64,000 nt of DNA from Leucaena leucocephala (GCA_037074615.1 CM073535.1:558001-622000), one strand, 5' to 3'; positions 50,858-63,530 are shown, counted from the first letter of the stretch. A program made the numbers and translations. Notes: generated from the sequence alone by a model not told the origin.

Positions 50858-51075
50858 GATGTAATGTTTTTTTATATAAAATTTTTTTAAAAAATAGTTG
50901 AGCTCATCTATAATATAAAGGTAGGGTAAAGTCTCATTTTTTCTTAGACGATATCGATATTAAATAAGATAAGTTATTTATTAATCTTAAATGTAAATTT
51001 ATACACTTAAAAATTAAGATAATTTTTTAAATATTATGATTATAATTATAATAAAATAATATTTTAACTTTCAAC
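50858..51075. repeat. AT-rich dispersed repeat, copy 2
   Basis: Direct-orientation partner of 47658-47860, with the same three landmark blocks at similar spacing. No coding capacity; element class unknown. Confidence 0.6.
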
Positions 51076-51263
51076 TTAATTTTAGAAATTTTTGGATCCA
51101 AATGAGTTAGCCCAACATGCACAACCGATTCTCTCAACTCTAGATGAGGTTGGAAATAAGGGAATTGAAATCTATGAACAAGCTAATATTAATTCCATTG
51201 TAAACATCGGAATCAGAATCTTCACATAGAAAGAGGAGGTGGGAGACAAATATTCATGCAACG

Positions 51264-51425
51264 TTCTTCCTGGAGGCAGACTTGAAACTCGCTCACGAAA
51301 TGAAGGTGGACTGCAATCAGAGCTCCGACCAACGCCCCTTACTTCCTCACGAACTCGCCAAATCCATTCCCTTCCACTTTTCGTCTTGCAACATGTTACT
51401 GGCGCGTTTTCTTTTGCTTAAATTT
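51264..51425 (+). pseudogene. Possible BURP-domain fragment
   Basis: A frame of about 54 codons reads FFLEADLKLAHEMKVD, then PLLPHELAKSIPF, and ends in TAA. BURP domains begin with FFLE-DL, followed by a basic stretch and FLPR-VA-SIPFSS, so spacing and residues fit. The cysteine-histidine CH motifs that define the rest of the domain are absent. It is at best a short relic. The match is from memory and moderate. Confidence 0.5.
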
Positions 51426-51737
51426 TAATTAAAAAATCCACGTAGAGCTGATTTGTAAGCAACTTTTGTGACGAGAGGTATAGATGGCTAAGATAATAAT
51501 ATAAAAAATAAAAAAAAATATTAAGTCATAAATAAATAAAAAATTTAGAGATATATTTAAAAGATTGAGTTATAAACAAATTAGTAATTATAGCATTAAA
51601 AGATTATTTTTTAAAAATTAAAAATATAAAAATAAAATAAATTAAAATTAAAACCATCCAAATATTGGTGTAATTTTATAAACATTTTTCTGTGGGTAAA
51701 AAGATTAACAATTTTTTTAATGTTAGTTGAATCATGC

Positions 51738-51747
51738 TATAAATAAT
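51738..51747 (+). promoter_or_regulatory. Probable TATA box of AK-HSDH
   Basis: CTATAAATAA sits where a start of transcription near 51770 would be expected. The first ATG after that point (51781) opens a two-codon frame, ATG ATT TGA. The next ATG is at 51992. Confidence 0.55.
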
Positions 51748-51991
51748 GTTCGAAACAGTGAAATGCAGAAACAATCATCAATGATTTGATTATCGTGTTT
51801 ACCCCGCCGCCGCTGTCCCTAGTGGGCCTAGTTCCTGCTTTCTCTTCTCTGGTGGCTGCATACGTGCCGAATCCATCAAGCCGCTCACTGACTCGGAATC
51901 CAGCGTATATCTCATTCAGTCGAAATACTCTTCCTCTTTATCGACACCACCTCCTACTTTCAGATTTTTTTCTCTCTACCGCGAAGAAGCC

Positions 51992-54900
51992 ATGGTGGTT
52001 TCCGTTTCTTCTGTATTCTCACAATCCTCTCGCATTTTCCATACTAACACTCCACTTGACCAGCACAGCGACACCTTCCAATCTCAATGCCGTCTCATTC
52101 CCCGCTTGCACCGTCATTCGCATCTCCTTCGGTATTTTTCAACATATACTTTGTTCTCCAACTAAATCTCCTTAGTTCTTGCATGTACAAATGGAGCTTC
52201 TATTTCTTGCCTTTTTATTGTTTTTGGTCCTTGTTTAGGAGTTTAGGTCGCTAAAGTTGACTGCTATTTGGTTCTGCTAGATTGGCTCGTTTTCATGCTT
52301 CTTTTGTTTGTAGCGTTTAACGTCGACTTCTATCGTCACCAAGATCGAAAAGAAACTTTTTTGGCGCGTAAAATGAAAGAAAACTCAGAGATGAACGACA
52401 ATACACGCCACCTTGAAATTTAGTTAATAAGCTTGCCAGCTAAAAAGTGGAGTTAACTCTTTGATTGTACGAGAAAATCAGGAAAAGAAAGAAAGATGCG
52501 ATAGTTGGAATCGTACTAACGATGCGAAATATATGATTTGCTGGAAAAAAAGAATGTATTAAAACATATCTGGCCATCATTGAAACCAAAACGGTGACCT
52601 CAAGTGTGACAAAGTTTCTGGTAAAGTCCAGTTGCATAGTTTATGTGGTGGTTTCCTTTCGTGTACGAGATGGTCATTTTCATACTTACATATGCCTCAC
52701 ATTCTCCCTCCTCTGCCTTCCGTGTATTTTCTCCTTTCAATGCCATAGTCCAGTTTTGCATAGTGCTAGTTTCCTTTCCTTTTCTCTGTTTATTTTAAAT
52801 TAATTGATTGTTATGAGGATATTTTGGTTTCTGCCTCAGAAAGAGTCTTACTTCACCTCGGGGAAGAGAAACACTATACAGTAGGATATGTGCTTCACTT
52901 ACAGGTTGCTAATTAGTTATTTGTATATTGGAATTTGATCCTCTAATTTTGCAAAACTTAAATGTTTTATAACATTTATTTATAATTATAATATAATTTT
53001 CTTTTTTAACTGGCAGATGTTTCACTGGATGTATCTGTAGAAGAAAAACAGCTTCCAAAAGGAGAAGCTTGGTCTGTTCACAAATTTGGAGGAACCTGTG
53101 TGGGAACCGCACTAAGAATTAAAAATGTTGCAGATATAATAATCAAGGATGTTTCGGAGAAGAAAGTTGTCGTCGTCTCTGCTATGTCAATGGTGACAGA
53201 TATGATGTATGACCTTATTCACAAGGCTCAAGCACATGATGAATCCTATATATCTGCACTAGATGCTGTTTTAGAAAAGCACAGCTCTGCTGCTCATGAA
53301 CTACTTGATGGAGATGAACTTGCTCTTTTCTTATCAAAGTTGCATGATGACATCAATAACCTTAAGGCAATGCTTTGTGCAATTTACATAGGTAACGGCT
53401 TCTCTCTTTCTCTTTGGTACTCATTGTCTTCATTACTTTGTTCCAAAGCATGTCTCTGTGTGTGTGTATAATTTAATGACTTATTTTTTCTTTTTGATAT
53501 TGATCATGTCTGTGACTTTGAGATTGATGTTTCCTCACGTTGTTCCAACTTATATCTGATTTTGAAGAACTTTCAATATATCAATATCAATGACAGTAGC
53601 ACTTTAGTAGACCATTCTTTAACAGTTTCTTGACAACCATCTTGACAACGTGACAATTAATAAGGTCTACACTTTACCTTCCCACTATTGAATATTTTTG
53701 TGTTTCTAATTTTATCAAATAAAGGGATCCAGCATATGATGATATATGGTTGTATACTGTGAAACGTTAAAATGCTTTTGTCACCATAGAACTAGTAGGT
53801 ATTCTTGTTGAATCTTTACAACTGTTTTGTTGCATCCTTTGGTGGCATTTTGACTGGTTCTATTGATATGATATTAATTTATGCTTAACATTTGTTATAT
53901 GATCTAATCATTCTCCATAAAAGAGATTTGGTCGATACTTAAATGTTGGTTAAGAAATTAACGGAACATCTCCACCAACTTGTTGAATACCTTGCAGCTC
54001 GTAATGCAACAGAATCCTTTACAGACTTTGTAGTGGGGCATGGTGAGTTATGGTCTGCTCATATGTTGTCTTCGGTTATTCAGAAGGTCCGCTCTTTTCT
54101 TAGAAAGTTTTGCTTTTCATATTTTTCTGATCTAAATTGTGCTGATTGCATCAAGCTTCCCTTCTGTGCTGCAGAATGGGATTGACTGCAAATGGATGGA
54201 TGCAAGGGAAGTCCTAGTTGTAAATCGGGCTGGTTCTAATCAAGTTGATCCTGACTATTTGGAATCTGGGCGAAGACTTGATAAATGGTACTCTTTGAAT
54301 CCATCCAAGGTTATCATTGCTACTGGATTTATTGCTAGTACACCTCAAAATATACCTACTACACTGAAGAGAGATGGTAGTGATTTCTCGGCGGCAATTA
54401 TGGGTTCTCTCTTCAGGGCTCGCCAAGTCACAATTTGGACAGATGTTGATGGTGTCTATAGTGCAGATCCTAGAAAAGGTTTGTGCTTCTCATTATTTGA
54501 TGTGCTAGTTCAACCACGACTAGATTACTATAGAGATGAAATTTTGTTCTTGCATCCAACTGTCGATATAGTTCTACCTATTCATATTCTGCTCCCAAAA
54601 TCATACCAATATATTAATTATGCTCCATCATCATTGCTATCATCATTATTATTATGTTTGAGTACCTTAATATTAAGGTTTTAGTTAAATATAAACAAAA
54701 ATGTTTCATGCAGTTAGTGAGGCTGTAATTTTGAAGACATTATCTTATCAAGAAGCATGGGAAATGGTGAGTTGAACTTTCAATGCCTCGATGCTCTTTA
54801 TGCCTATGAAATCCAGGAGATTAACTCAACCTGTATGTTGCAGTCTTATTTTGGTGCAAATGTTTTACATCCCCGTACAATCATTCCAGTGATGCAATAT

Positions 54901-57900
54901 GACATACCCATTATAATTAGAAACATTTTCAACCTCTCTGCCCCTGGAACAAAGATTTGCCGCTCCTTTTTCAATGATGATGAAGATATACAGAACTTCA
55001 GTCATTTTGTTAAAGGGTTTGCAACGATAGACAACTTAGCACTTGTTAACGTTGAGGGGTGAGTCATCATTGTCTTCACTTGCCTGATGAATAGCCCTTT
55101 TATTCAATTTAGTAGCCTATATTTCTCCTCTAAGTCTTGGAATCCTTCAATGCATTTTTCAGAACTGGAATGGCCGGTGTTCCAGGGACAGCCAGTTCTA
55201 TTTTTTCCGCTGTAAAAGATGTTGGAGCTAATGCTATCATGATATCTCAGGTATGCTTATCCTCTTAAGTTAGTTCCATTATTAGATATATGAAATTGCA
55301 GTGTTCATTAACTGCATTTATGCAGGCTAGTAGTGAGCATTCTATATGCTTTGCTGTACCTGAGAAGGAAGTAAAAGCTGTTGCAGAAGCATTGCAATCC
55401 AAATTTCGTCAAGCTTTGGATGCTGGGCGTCTATCTCAGGTGCTAAGTTAAATTCCACTTTGAGCTAATTATTTATTGTGCTTTTAGCAATTATGTTGTT
55501 CAATTATGTGGACATTTTAAGTCAGATATCAATGACTAAGCAAGACTTGAAGATATATCCTGCTGTGGATATGCAGCTTTCTTGAAAACTGAATGAGCCC
55601 CTTTGTCCAGAATGCTCCAATTTATTGCTTAAGGGTTGCTAAACGTGTAGGGCTACAAATATCTTACCAACACCAATTGTCTGCCTTGCTGAGATCAATG
55701 TTGAATCATATCATTATGGATTAGGGATTGTTGATTTTATTCCAAGATTACCCCTTGTATTATGGCTAACCTTGAGTTTGGCTTCCTTGGTGTCTTGAAG
55801 ATAAATTCTTACTGTAACGCAATAGGAACTTGAACTTAGTGGGTAGTTAATTGAATTTGGAATTTATCTATTATCTTTATTATATGATTTTTCCAAAACA
55901 AAACGAGGGCAGCTCATTTTCCTATGATGGCACCAAGCTCAAAGTTGCAAAATTTTGGCTGTTGGCCACGCTATTTATTTACAGGTTGTTAGATGCATTC
56001 CTGTTCAATAGGTATATGTAGTTGGACAATGTTGAAATGTAAGGCTTGTCAACTTATATTTTGTTACTAGTATTATTCTCTAAATCATATGACACTTCTC
56101 AGGTTGCAGTTATTCCAAATTGTAGCATTTTGGCTGCTGTTGGCCAGAAGATGGCAAGTACTCCTGGAGTTAGTGCTTCCCTGTTCAATGCATTAGCTAA
56201 GGTTCGGAAATGATGGTTTATCTTAGTAGTGTGACAGTTTATTGTTGAAGTTAAAATTGGTATATTAAAATTTATTTTGGTGAAGTTTTATTTCATCAGC
56301 ATGATAAATGTTTTACTTTTTACATTTTTACTCTATTCTTGCAGCATCTTGGTATGTTTCTTTGAATTATTTATTGTCAAACTTGTTATCAAAATACAGG
56401 CAAATATCAATGTCCGTGCTATAGCGCAAGGCTGCAGCGAGTACAATATCACTGTTGTTGTTAAGCGAGAAGATTGTATCAAGGCTCTTCGAGCTGTTCA
56501 TTCAAGATTTTATCATTCAAGAACCACCATAGCGATGGGCATCATTGGACCTGGTTTAATTGGGAGTACACTTCTTGACCAACTAAGGGATCAGGTGCAG
56601 TTTATGTGGATAATTTTTGCGCGTATATATATTGTTTTAGTTCTACTTGTATTTATTTATTTTTATTAATTTTCATCTTGAAATTACAAGTTGCATTGGC
56701 AAGAAATCAACTGGAGAATTGAAATATGACCTGCATATTGTCTCCGCAATCAGATAGCAATTGGAATGTGATGTCATGAAGTTGCATTTCCATGATGGAT
56801 TCAGTTATAAAAAAATTAGGTTCAAGTCTCAACAAGGAGAAAATGTAATTCTAATTGACATTTTTTTTAAAAATTAGTACATCATGTCATATCAAAACTT
56901 TTTTGGTATTGTTAAATTAGTTTCAGTAAAAATTCAGTTTCTTACTTTGTAGTTTAAAATAAACCATTTAGTTATGTATTTAATATAAGCTATATGTAAT
57001 TATTAAGACCTAGCATTTATATCAATACAGAACCTGTAAATTAAATCACTTATTCTCCATTGTTTTTGGTTCAAATTATCTAAGCTTGGTTGTTTTCCTT
57101 TTCCTTTTCCTTTTCATGATATTTATTTTATTATTAAAGGATTTTGCAATGTCTTAGTTTGGTGTCACTTAATAATCTTAGGATACCCCTAGAGCTGCTG
57201 AGCCTGTTTTACTTAGAAACGGGCTGGAAATGCCAACCCGATTTGGGGTGGGTTAGGCCTTTTTTTTAAAAATTATTAATATTATTATTTATTTTACCCA
57301 AATATTACTTTGAATACTCTTATTATTGAATATTAGTAAAGATGATTACTTATTTATTGATATGTGTTGATATATTATAATTGATTAATATTATGTTAAT
57401 GTTTATTTAAATTTATAGTTATAAAATTTGAGATTTTTTTATAAAAAATAGAAATTTTTAAGAGTATAATATTAACAATTTTTTAATTATGATAATATAA
57501 TTTTTTATTAGTATTTTAAAAATTTAGAAATAATTTTTTAAGCGGGCCAGCCCGTATCCTAAGTATAGCTACCCGACTATAATTTTCTTGCTCAAATATG
57601 TGGATGTCCAAAATTCCTTCTTATTTAATATCTTCGGAGTTGCTGTCTGTTAAGCATTCCATTTTGATACTTTCCCATGTTTAAATATGTTGTTCATGTG
57701 CTCAAAATTGGCATTCAAGAAAACCGGAGTTACTTGTTACATTTTCCACAAGGCTTGAGGTATCTTGGCTAATTTATGTAACAAATTTGTTTATGTAGGC
57801 TGCTGTTTTGAAAGAAGAATATAACATTGATTTGCGTGTATTGGGCATCATTGGTTCGAACTCAATGGTTCTTAGTGATCTGTAAGTCAATTTTCTTAGA

Positions 57901-60900
57901 ACCAAAATTTATCTTTTTGGATGTTAGTACAAATGTGCAGGTTTTCTTTGATTTCTAGTTGAGACAAAAAGAAGGGCTCATTTTACACCTTTTAACCTTT
58001 TTGGAAAATGTTGTTGCAATTATCTGCCATTTTCTTTAGACACAAAAGAGTATTATTGGAAGGAAAAAAACAAGCAAGCAAAAAAAGAAGATAAAGTACC
58101 CTTGGAGAAAAGAAGCACATATAACAATAACAACAAACCTTATCCCATTATGTGGGATTGGCTACATCGATCGCATAACGCTATTGTACTCTATCAAAAG
58201 AGGCACAGATAACAATGATACAAAATAGCTTTTCAGTCCCTTTGCATGTCGAGTAAGGAAATTGCCCTTAAGAAACCATGTGGAGCATAAAAACGAAAGC
58301 TCGAATAGCAATAACCAAACCAAAGTAAGCTTAAGGATATTAAGGTTTCCCCCAAAAAATCTGAGTATTTCTGTTCCATTTATAGACACTGGCCTAAAGC
58401 AGAGCGCTTTAACACTTTGCCTTCTTTCTGCTGCAAAAACTTTTGAACTTTTAAAATAGGCCATAGTTTGTCACATGAGAGGAATGCCTTGGCTAATACA
58501 TGGTTATTAGTGTCACTGAATGTATATTGGGATTTTATTTGATGAACCAGAGTATTTCTATCTATTGATCATATTAAGTGAGCTCCTATTAAAATACGAT
58601 GAGCTGTTATTGTTGACTGCAGGGGTATTGACTTAGCTAAGTGGAGAGAAATTCGGGAGAAAAGAGGAGAAGGGGCTAATTTGGAAAATTTTGTTCAACA
58701 TGTTCATGGAAATCATTTTATACCAAACACAGTTTTAGTGGACTGCACAGCTGACTCCATCATTGCTGGCCATTACTATGACTGGTTATGCAAAGGAATA
58801 CATATAATCACCCCCAACAAAAAGGCGAATTCAGGACCACTTGATCAGGTAAAACAATGCATATTGTACTTATGATGGCATGCACTGGTTTTAGTTAGGA
58901 CTTTTTGTATTTGGCCTGTAAGTTTTAGATAAGAACTTAAAAGTTAAGGTCTTTTTTATTTCTCAAATACTCATCTGAAGCTAGAAACGCCGGAACCTTA
59001 ATGTCAGTTTGCTTGTCATTGAAATTTCTTTGGATTAAATAATGTTTATTAAGAGAAGAGATTATAGAAAGTTGAAGAATTAGAAATCCTAAAACAAAGA
59101 AAAAGGTTAGTTTCAAAACAAGACCGCATAAGAAAAGTCCCAACTAAAAAATTAGTCAATGAAGAAGAGCAGTCCAAATATCCTTGCGTGTCACACAAAT
59201 ATCTATCCCCTTGAAAAGAACATGCACAGAGAACCAAAGAGAAGCTGTGAATACAATCCTTTCGCATAACGTTACTTATGTGTAATTGTTTCATATTACT
59301 TTACTGAGGCTTACCTTCGTGTACTGCATCCAGTATTTGAGGCTAAGAGCTCTTCAAAGACAATCCTATACCCATTACTTCTTTGAAGCTACTGTTGGAG
59401 CTGGTCTTCCAATCATTAACACTTTACAAGGCCTCCTTGAAACTGGAGACAGAATATTGCAAATTGAAGGCATCTTCAGGTTTGTTTTGACACCTTACTT
59501 CACTGTTTGTTTGCTTTAGTAGGTTGAGAGAGAACCTAAGCTCTCAGACTGATACTTCTGATCTTGAAATCAGCCTTGGTATCCTAGAGAATGGAAAACA
59601 TTAATTGAAGAACTACTATTGCGTATTGTCACATTTCATTGATGTTATACATCTAAGAAAGTTCACCGGCTGTTTGATTTTGCAGTGGGACTTTGAGCTA
59701 CATCTTTAATAACTTTAAAGATGGTCGACTTTTTAGTGAGGTTGTTGCTGAAGCAAAGGAAGCAGGTTATACTGAGCCAGATCCAAGGGATGATCTGTCT
59801 GGAACAGATGTTGCTAGAAAGGTAAATGAGACGGCCCAGAAAATATCTTCCACCTTCCATTGTCAAAATTCATTTACGGCCTTAGTTATGAGGTTAAACC
59901 CTATAGATTCAGTAAATAAAAGCTATATTTGTTGATAGTCCTTAATGAGGAGGTGCCCTGTTCATTGGGGAAATATAAGTTAACTTGGGGTAGTAAGGAC
60001 GATGCATGATTTCGTGATAGATGTTGGAACATGGAATATATGGGCTACCGACCTTGTTAATTATGCTCCGTAAAGTCCTTTATCTGCTTCCTATTATTTA
60101 GTACTTGATCATTTAAAGTAACATTTTTGAAGATAATGTGGTGTTACAGGTGATAATTCTTGCACGGGAGTCTGGTCTAAAGCTTGAACTATCTAATATT
60201 CCTGTTGAGAGCCTTGTGCCCGAACCACTAAAGGTAAAATCTAATATCTGATAACAATAGAGTTCTTAAGTGTGTAATGTTATACTTAACATGGTTGTTC
60301 CAATGTTTTCATGCAGGCGACTGCATCGGCTCAGGAGTTTATGCAACAGCTACCTAAATTTGACGAAGACATGATGAAGAAACAACAGGATGCTGAGAAT
60401 GCTGGGGAAGTGAGTAATATAAAGAGTATTAGAAGGAAATTAACTACTTAGATTTACTTATAGATAATGGTCAGAAGCATATCTTCATAAAACTCAGGTT
60501 GCAAAACATGGCGATTGACCTAAAGTCCTTTTTTGCATGTGTAGGGAGTCTTGTCCTGTTCATGCTCAATTTGCTTTGGATAGTTTAGTTATATGTCATT
60601 AGTAAATCATGGTGGCTTCTTTCTCTTGTATTATTTTGGTTTGGTATCTCATTTAACAAATCTGATGTGTGTGAAGGTTCTGAGGTACGTCGGGGTGGTG
60701 GACGTGACTAACGAAAAAGGAATGGTCGAGCTGCGAAGATACAAGAAGGATCATCCATTTGCACAACTGTCCGGGTCAGATAATATTATTGCACTCACAA
60801 CAAGAAGGTACAATAAGCAGCCTTTGATAGTTCGGGGACCAGGAGCGGGTGCTCAAGTCACAGCTGGCGGCGTATTCAATGACATTTTACGTCTTGCCTC

Positions 60901-60922
60901 ATACCTTGGTGCCCCATCATAG
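51992..60922 (+). CDS. AKHSDH: Bifunctional aspartokinase / homoserine dehydrogenase, chloroplastic
   Basis: Catalyses the first and third steps of the aspartate-family pathway (threonine, methionine, isoleucine) in plastids; plant enzymes are inhibited by threonine. Sixteen exons join in phase: 53017..53391, 53998..54086, 54175..54478, 54714..54766, 54844..55058, 55163..55250, 55326..55439, 56103..56201, 56400..56594, 57799..57881, 58623..58848, 59334..59479, 59686..59821, 60150..60233, 60317..60409 and 60677..60922. They give 847 residues. Kinase motifs: VHKFGGTCVG, VVVVSAMSMVTDMM, GHGELWSA and TLKRDGSDFSAA. ACT-like regulatory region: GFATIDNLALVNVEG. Dehydrogenase: Rossmann GIIGPGLIG, then TPNKKANSG and EPDPRDDLSGTDVARK. 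The chain ends LASYLGAPS. The transit-peptide exon is uncertain: the first good ATG (51992, GCCATGG) to the donor after 52131 is one base out of phase with 53017. The start given is provisional. Confidence 0.92.
57177..57563. mobile_element. MITE-like insertion in an AK-HSDH intron
   Basis: A perfect 10-base inverted repeat, CTTAGGATAC (57177-57186) and GTATCCTAAG (57554-57563), encloses an AT-rich core. Inside each end lie GC-rich subterminal blocks (AAACGGGCTGG and GCGGGCCAGCCCG) that are roughly inverted relative to each other. Such CGGGC-rich ends on an AT core are common in small plant DNA transposons. No clear target duplication was found. Confidence 0.5.
58126..58205 (-). mobile_element. 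LINE/SINE-type 3' tail in an AK-HSDH intron
   Basis: AACAATAACAACAAACCTTATCCCATTATGTGGGATTGGCTACATCGATCG is close to the 42886 copy. Only about 75 bases are recognisable, so this is a severely 5'-truncated insertion. Read on the minus strand it is antisense to the host gene. Confidence 0.7.
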
Positions 60923-62794
60923 AGTTTGTCATTCTGTAAGCGTTAATTTTCAGCCTAAGTTGTATTTCTAGCCTTACCATCTGCCCTACATGCTTGCTTG
61001 CTTGACAAAACATGATGGGACTGCCTCCCTGATTTAAAAGTAGACAACTAGAAGCATCTCATTTGCATCACATGGATTGTGCTGTTCAATAACGTGACTT
61101 CTTGTAGTGTTAATATTTTATATTAATGATTTGATAATAATTAAAATATAACTAGAAAGGAGGACGTGAAAATTATTATATATTACTTGTTGTGAGTCGT
61201 ATACTTCACAACTTTACATATTTTGGCTTACTGGAGAGTTATTAGATATGGATATATAGATTTTATATTTTTCAGCTATAAAATTTTTCAATAGAAATAT
61301 CTAGAATAAATTTTCTAAATGAATGTATGAATATTAAAACTAAATATCACGTAAATAATTTTTAATCATTCCCTTTTGGTGAAAGGGTTCAAGTTTTGTA
61401 CTGTTATATATTTATTCGAAATTTAGCGTCATACTTAATAATTTGTTTAGTTGGCAAGGATAACTTGCTTTTTTTTTTAAAAAAAAGGTTGGGAGTGCGA
61501 TTTTTTTCTTTTTGATATTTAGATACTCTTTTAATCTTTAATATAAAATTTATTTAACTAATTTAATTAAATTAAATTAATTACTTAAAATGATTTTTTA
61601 AAAATATTTTAATTATCTTTATTATTTTTTTATGAGTAGTTTGAAGAAAAGTTGGTGGAAGTAGGAAATAAGTTTTATATTTAAAATTAAGATTAATGTT
61701 TTAATCTGACACTAATTTAGCATCAAAATTTAGATGAATATAACAAAGGAATAAAATTGTATTATCATTTAAAAAATTATTGTAAAAATGTTTACCTTAA
61801 TGGAACTTAATGGACCTAATCACTCTGGCTTAGATTGCATATCTACCACGTAATTGGGTCTTTGTAGTATTTAGGAGATTAGTCTCTCATCGAATAAGGA
61901 TATTTTGGAGTATACAAAAAAAAAAAGATTTTGGAATATCTATTTTATCAATTAAATTATTATTAATAAGTATTCTTATTTAAGAACATATAATTCTTAA
62001 TACTTATTTCCTAATTTTTTTCCATTCAATTTCAATTAATGCACTGATAAAAGCGAAGGAAAAACTTAAGTTTATATACTTAAAATCGATAAGAATTTAT
62101 TCCATATTTCATTTCAATTAAATCCGGAGAAATGAAATTTTTTCAGACATTGTTTATTCTATCACTAACTTTTATTATTATTATCAATTTGTGTGTGTAA
62201 AAATTCACTTTTCTTAAAAAAAAACAATTGAAATTCACATGTTCGAGTTTGATTTAAGAAAAAGTGAATTCTTCTCCTACAAGGTACAAACATTCATACG
62301 CAATAACAAATTCGCTCCAATGTCTAGCTTCTCGGCAAGCAGTCCAGGATGATAGCTTGGCTTTGAGAAGCAAAATCCATATGTATGGACTGCATTAGCT
62401 CCTCCAAATCTCCAACCTTACTGAGTTCAACTTCTGTGGGAAAAGGACTCCTTTAAAGAACATATTGACTGGGCCCTTCCCGATACACATTAGATACTGA
62501 AATTCCCTCATGCTACCTGGTCTAATTACAATCACATGATATGAAAATTTCAAAATAGAATGTAGAGAGAAGGTGAAGGAACCGTGGATCAATTCTTTTC
62601 CTGGTTGAAAGATGCATTGTGCATGAATTATTAGTTACTATTTTCTCCAAGTGAATAAATTTGCCATTGCTGTGTCACTGGCTTGGCGAGGCGAAGGTAT
62701 CAACTCTACTAGGTGCAATTTCATTCTTTTCTTCCCCACGAATTCATGGATGCATAAATTTCTGGTTGATTTCTCTGTTTATATGAGAGAGGGA
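60923..62794. other. AT-rich intergenic DNA downstream of AK-HSDH
   Basis: Contains the AK-HSDH 3' flank and long AT-rich stretches. The expected S8 catalytic exons of the adjacent minus-strand subtilase were looked for here and not found. Confidence 0.6.
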
Positions 62795-63530
62795 CAGTTA
62801 GTACCTGAGTCTATGACACCTATGATGGTCCCTTGACCAAAATTGCTTTCTGTGATAGTGGTTCTTGAGAAGGAATGGTTGATTCCAATGAAGTCCCAGC
62901 TTCTGGTTGTATGGAGTTTGTTAATACAAATTGGAATGACATGAACAACACCTGGAAACTTCACATCAAACGGTTCGTTGCTATTAAAGGTGATGAAATG
63001 GATTGCATATCAAACGTTAAAATAAAAGCAAACAGGATACTTGCAATTTCTTCTGCCTGAGATTTTGTCAATCTTGCTGCAAACCCTGAAAACCCATGCT
63101 TATAGCTGTAAAGAATTGAGCTTTGTGCTGCTTCTTTGCTTCATTACAAAGGGAAACACTTGCCGTTATTATGATCTTCATGGCTCTCATCGAAAAAGGA
63201 ATCAGGAATTAGAGTCATACCTTCCTAACAATGAAGTTAGCATTTTGTGGTGATACTTCTTTGTGGTTTCTGGGTCGTCATACATCTTATCTCCCATATA
63301 CACGATATGAACTTATAAGTATTCCCTTGATCAGTAATCTTGCATGCTCAAATGTTATACAAGTCTACAGACTTAGAGATGATAGCGGAGATAGAAGCTA
63401 AGTTGCACTCACTCGCTGCCTCAGCAAATATCTGAGAGATGATAAGATTGTTCTGGAGTAAAAGAAGAGCCAAAATTACAAACAAGTGACTTTTTCTTGC
63501 GCGTCTCCAGTTTCTTGGATTGCTATCCAT
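62795..63530 (-). pseudogene. Subtilisin-like serine protease, 5' part only
   Basis: Plant subtilases are secreted S8 proteases with a signal peptide, an I9 propeptide and a catalytic domain. On the minus strand: ATG at 63530 with a basic start and hydrophobic signal (SHLFVILALLLLQ); a donor after FAEAAS; VYMGDKMYDDPETTKKYHHK near 63280; an exon with LYSYKHGFSGFAARLTKSQA near 63100; and GVVHVIPICINKLHTTRSWD with GQGTIIGVIDSG near 62830. The last block carries the catalytic aspartate region and ends at a plausible donor. No exon for the catalytic His (GHGTHTAS) or Ser (GTSMA) follows to the left, and the junction before the PGVVHV block is out of phase. I infer a truncated gene. Confidence 0.8.

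Larger units (their letters stand above)
45436..51263. other. Repeat-rich AT intergenic DNA between AAE15 and AK-HSDH
   Basis: Starts with the AAE15 promoter side (45.4-45.9 kb, moderate GC). Then come a probable hAT-type element (46076-46853), a foldback MITE (47089-47330), a G-rich hexamer repeat (47553-47573), and two copies of an AT-rich repeat (47658-47860 and 50858-51075). The remainder is AT-rich with homopolymers. No intact gene is recognised. Confidence 0.65.

Noticed and set aside
51239..51421. 60-codon plus-strand frame before AK-HSDH as its first exon
   Set aside because: It lies upstream of the likely TATA box and does not resemble a transit peptide; another frame of the same DNA gives the possible BURP match.
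62395..62592. Minus-strand 65-codon frame left of the subtilase piece
   Set aside because: It does not match subtilase exons or another family I recognise, and it has no splice-consistent link to the upstream exons.
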